Part shown: in pieces, positions 61,101-64,000 of the stretch | Numbering within the stretch: the stretch's first letter is position 1 | Layout of the letters: every line of letters starts with the position of its first letter | DNA from: Echinicola marina | Lineage (GTDB): Bacteria > Bacteroidota > Bacteroidia > Cytophagales > Cyclobacteriaceae | DNA: 64,000 bases | NCBI RefSeq assembly: GCF_020463795.1 | Contig: NZ_CP080025.1 | Span: 2,539,501-2,603,500, forward strand | Reading direction: 5' to 3' | Position numbers and translations under genes: made by a program | The notes under the pieces: model-generated | Told to the model about the DNA's origin: nothing | The model's database searches: none | The model's input: the letters and a program-made list of their open reading frames with translations, nothing else

Positions 61101-62072
61101 ATGAAAAGCTTTAAATACATTTTGATCGGAATGGGGCTGATTTTTGGCTGCTTTGACCTACAGGCGCAGCAAGCTCCAGTTTTTAGCCAGTATATGTTTA
61201 ACCCGCTGTTTGTAAACCCTGCATATGCAGGGTACAAACAGCAGGTTTATTTGCAGAGTTATTATAGAAAACAATGGACAGATGTTCCTGGAAGTCCTGA
61301 AACTTTTGCCATATCAGGTGATGGCTTGATCAGTGACACAAATATGGGGATTGGAGGTCATATTCTTGTGGACAGGTTAGGAGCACAAAAAACCACAGGA
61401 GGTTATGCCAATTTTGCTTATCACCTCAGGATGTCTAATGAGGGATACATGAGTTTTGGCATGGGAGCAGGCTTGGTCAATTCGAAATTGGACGGATCTA
61501 TGCTAAACCCAACAAATCCCAATGATCCAGCTGTATCAGCAGGTGATGAGCAGGTGCTGTATCCTGATTTAAGAGCAGGGGTATTTTATTATAACCCCCA
61601 CTTTTTTCTAGGAGCATCGGCTGATAACCTGTTTTCATCACAATTTAATTTTGATAATGGAGCAATGATGGTACAGCCCAAGACCAATCTTTATTTGACG
61701 GCTGGAACCCTAATAGATATTTCTTATAATGTGGCTTTGAAACCCTCAATCCTTTATGTGGATGATTTTGCTGGTCCATCAAGATTGGACTTTAATACTT
61801 TTGTTTTATTAGGTGAGAGGTTATGGTTGGGAGCTTCATATCGAACGTCTGTCAACTTCCAAGGTGATGAATTCAGAGAAATGGACCAAAAAAGACCTGC
61901 TTCGGTAGTGGGGTTGGTTGAATTCTACGTTAATGACAGGCTCAGGATTGGTTATGCCTATGATCACAATATTTCCGGATTTAGTGCCAAAACATTTTCA
62001 ACTCATGACTTTTCTGTAGGATATATGTTCCCTCCTAAAAAGGTAAAGTTAGTTTCTCCTAGATACTTTTAA
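61101..62072 (+). CDS. PorP/SprF-family type IX secretion outer-membrane protein
   Basis: A 323-residue outer-membrane beta-barrel. The signal peptide ends near DLQAQQ. The conserved PorP/SprF opening is clear: PVFSQYMFNPLFVNPAYAGY, followed by YYRKQWTDVPGSPETF and a repeated strand pattern, closing with DFSVGYMFPP. Known members of this family attach type B-sorted T9SS cargo at the surface, and their genes typically follow the cargo gene, as here, with a gap of 7 bp after the giant protein. The downstream OmpA lipoprotein gene completes the usual three-gene cassette, so this protein is likely to be dedicated to the giant protein. Confidence 0.93.
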   Translation: MKSFKYILIGMGLIFGCFDLQAQQAPVFSQYMFNPLFVNPAYAGYKQQVYLQSYYRKQWTDVPGSPETFAISGDGLISDTNMGIGGHILVDRLGAQKTTGGYANFAYHLRMSNEGYMSFGMGAGLVNSKLDGSMLNPTNPNDPAVSAGDEQVLYPDLRAGVFYYNPHFFLGASADNLFSSQFNFDNGAMMVQPKTNLYLTAGTLIDISYNVALKPSILYVDDFAGPSRLDFNTFVLLGERLWLGASYRTSVNFQGDEFREMDQKRPASVVGLVEFYVNDRLRIGYAYDHNISGFSAKTFSTHDFSVGYMFPPKKVKLVSPRYF

Positions 62073-62084
62073 TTGATACAGACG

Positions 62085-64000
62085 ATGAAAAAAAATATTA
62101 TACACTTGTTCTTTTTGTTGCTGTTGGTAAACTCCTGTATTGGTATAAAAAACAAGGAGTTTGTGAAAGGAAATCAGCAATTTGATATGATGAACTATGC
62201 TGTAGCGGTAGAACATTATTCAATGGCATGGGATCAGGAGGAATTGCCGGAGACAGCCAGAGGATTGGCAAATTCTTATTACCAGATGAGGGAGTTTGAT
62301 TTGGCAGAATCCTGGTATGGTAAATTGGATAGACTGGATGAACTTACCTATGGAGATCGGTTGAATTTTGCGAAAACGCTTATTGCCAATTCAAAATTTG
62401 ATGAGGCAAGAAGACAACTCAATGAATATAAAAGGTCTGGCCAAGAGGGCTTAAATATTGAAGAGGCCAGCAAGTTGTTGAGTTTGATCAATGAAGCAAA
62501 GGATTTATTAAACGACCCCAAAGATGTCCAAATTAAAAACCTGAAAGAGATTAATTCGAGATATTCTGATTTTTCCGGGTTAATAGAAGGGGATAAGTTG
62601 GTTTTTGCCAGTGATAGGCTGGATAGTATGCCTACAAATGCAAAAGTGGATGAATATAATGCATTAAGGAGTGATATCTATGGCTGGACTGGCAATGGCT
62701 TCTTAAGGGTATATGAGGCTAAGGGGAACTGGGATGATTTTGAAACGGATAGTATCAAAAGTCTAGAAAAGTACAAAAGTCCCCATCATAGTGGTCCTAT
62801 TTATGAGGCAGAAGATTTTATATTTTGGGTGAAAGCAGGAAAGCCTGGAAAAGATATTGATAGGCCGAGTGGAAGTAAAAAAGACTTTACCTTATTCCCA
62901 CAGATTTTTTATATGGAAAAAGTGGAGGAAGAATGGACTGAACTGAAGAGTTTGCCATTCAATAGCCCCTATGAATATGGCGTAAGCGATCCTTTTTGGG
63001 ATGAGAAAAGTAAAAAACTATATTTTTCCTCAGGACAGCCTGATGGTACAGGAAATTCAGATATTTATTTTACCAAATATCTTGGAGAGAATAATTGGTC
63101 TACTCCGGTGAATTTGGGAGAAAATGTTAATTCCTCTGGAAATGAAAGGACTCCATATGTCAATGAAAAAGGGGAATTGTTTTTTTCTTCGGATGGAAGA
63201 GGGGGATTAGGTGGTCTGGATGTATATAAATCGGAAAAGGCTGGAAGTTCTTGGGCTAAGGCAGAGAATATGGGGGCGCCGATTAACTCCAGTAGAGATG
63301 ATTTTGCCTTTTATTTCAATAGCGATATTCCTGATAGGGGAGTGCTCAGTTCTGATAGACCTGGCGGCAATGGAATGGATGATATTTATGCATTTATCTT
63401 GGAAGTCAATTCTAAGATATTTCTGAAGGGCGTTGTGATGGATAAAGAAACCATGAAGCCTTTAGAAAATGCCGTGGTGGAACTGATGGATAAAACCACA
63501 GGAACCAACTTTAATTTTGTAACCAATGAGGATGGTGAATATGACTTCGTTCTAGGAGAAGAGACGGTCTATGATATAGAAGGGAAAAAGACGGATTATA
63601 TTTCAGCGGAACTAAAGGGCTTGAGTACTAAAGGGCTGAGACTGTTTGCTGATACTACCATTAGAAAGGACTTGTACCTGGACAAGATTGAGATAGGAAA
63701 GACGATCGAGTTGGAAAATATTTATTACGATTTTGATAAATGGGATATTAGGGATGATGCAGCACTTGAACTGGATAAGCTGGTAAAGATCTTGGATGAT
63801 AACCCAACTATGAAAATTGAGCTTAACTCACATACAGATAGTCGGGGCTCTGATTCCTATAACCAGATTTTATCTGAAAAGCGGGCGCAATCTGCCGTGG
63901 ACTATATCATTTCAAGGGGTGTTTCCAGGGTGAGGATTGAAGCAAAGGGATATGGTGAGTCGAGATTGTTAAATCAGTGTGATGACGGAGTGGAATGTAC
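62085..64000 (+). CDS. PorE-like OmpA-family lipoprotein, partial (runs off right edge)
   Basis: A lipoprotein (lipobox LVNSC, C18) with about 638 residues inside the window, starting at ATG 62085, 12 bp after the PorP/SprF stop. The visible order is a TPR-like helical region (about 30-150), a PD40/WD40-like propeller with SGNERTPYVNEKGELFFSSD and GGLGGLDVYKSEK (about 170-445), a carboxypeptidase regulatory-like domain (about 450-530), and an OmpA peptidoglycan-binding domain from about 544 (YYDFDKWDI, ELNSHTDSRGS). This architecture is that of PorE/P60 of the T9SS, which links the secretion machinery to the cell wall. The C-terminal end of the OmpA domain is beyond the window. Confidence 0.93.
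   Translation, partial: MKKNIIHLFFLLLLVNSCIGIKNKEFVKGNQQFDMMNYAVAVEHYSMAWDQEELPETARGLANSYYQMREFDLAESWYGKLDRLDELTYGDRLNFAKTLIANSKFDEARRQLNEYKRSGQEGLNIEEASKLLSLINEAKDLLNDPKDVQIKNLKEINSRYSDFSGLIEGDKLVFASDRLDSMPTNAKVDEYNALRSDIYGWTGNGFLRVYEAKGNWDDFETDSIKSLEKYKSPHHSGPIYEAEDFIFWVKAGKPGKDIDRPSGSKKDFTLFPQIFYMEKVEEEWTELKSLPFNSPYEYGVSDPFWDEKSKKLYFSSGQPDGTGNSDIYFTKYLGENNWSTPVNLGENVNSSGNERTPYVNEKGELFFSSDGRGGLGGLDVYKSEKAGSSWAKAENMGAPINSSRDDFAFYFNSDIPDRGVLSSDRPGGNGMDDIYAFILEVNSKIFLKGVVMDKETMKPLENAVVELMDKTTGTNFNFVTNEDGEYDFVLGEETVYDIEGKKTDYISAELKGLSTKGLRLFADTTIRKDLYLDKIEIGKTIELENIYYDFDKWDIRDDAALELDKLVKILDDNPTMKIELNSHTDSRGSDSYNQILSEKRAQSAVDYIISRGVSRVRIEAKGYGESRLLNQCDDGVEC

Overview
The window looks like chromosomal DNA from a Bacteroidota bacterium, most likely Cytophagales (an Algoriphagus/Echinicola/Cyclobacterium-like organism). 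The evidence is three SusC/SusD pairs each preceded by an ECF sigma and a FecR anti-sigma gene, type IX secretion (T9SS) sorting domains, a PorP/SprF protein, Bacteroidota-type lipoproteins with acidic residues after the lipobox cysteine, and moderate-to-low GC. No tRNA, rRNA, CRISPR array, transposase or phage gene was recognised.

Region 1 (1-10.5 kb) is housekeeping. On the minus strand are the N-terminal part of leuS, a DUF6089/PorG-like outer-membrane protein and an MscS channel. On the plus strand are a GNAT-nitrilase fusion packed tightly against kdsC and kdsA (KDO for LPS). Two convergent, unrelated-type L,D-transpeptidases follow, then a 6-pyruvoyl-tetrahydropterin-synthase-like gene overlapping folE.

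Region 2 (10.9-51 kb) is a large glycan-utilisation island built from three modules of the form sigma - FecR - SusC - SusD. Module 1 ends with a DUF1735 + F5/8C surface lipoprotein. Between modules 1 and 2 lie a DUF5009/NagX-like membrane acyltransferase, a T9SS-exported PNGase F-like amidase, a sulfatase lipoprotein and a PQQ-propeller lipoprotein. Module 2 is followed by a GH2 enzyme, two tandem GH29 fucosidases, a LacZ-type GH2 beta-galactosidase and a DUF3472 lipoprotein. Module 3 has a single-base frameshift in its susC. PNGase-like amidase, fucosidases, beta-galactosidase, sulfatase, DUF1735 lipoprotein and NagX-like protein together suggest a fucosylated, possibly sulfated, glycoprotein N-glycan target; a sulfated algal fucan/galactan is the main alternative.

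Modules 2 and 3 share an almost identical -35/-10-like element with identical spacing between the sigma and anti-sigma genes. All three modules carry a hairpin without a U-tract between fecR and susC. These are the most interesting regulatory signals in the window.

Region 3 (51-64 kb) is a T9SS surface-protein cassette: a 3144-residue adhesin-like protein with sixteen exact-length 255-bp tandem repeats, a nine-G homopolymer in its coding sequence, DUF11 domains and a gliding-motility-type (type B) C-terminal sorting domain. It is followed directly by a PorP/SprF protein and a PorE-like OmpA lipoprotein that runs off the window.
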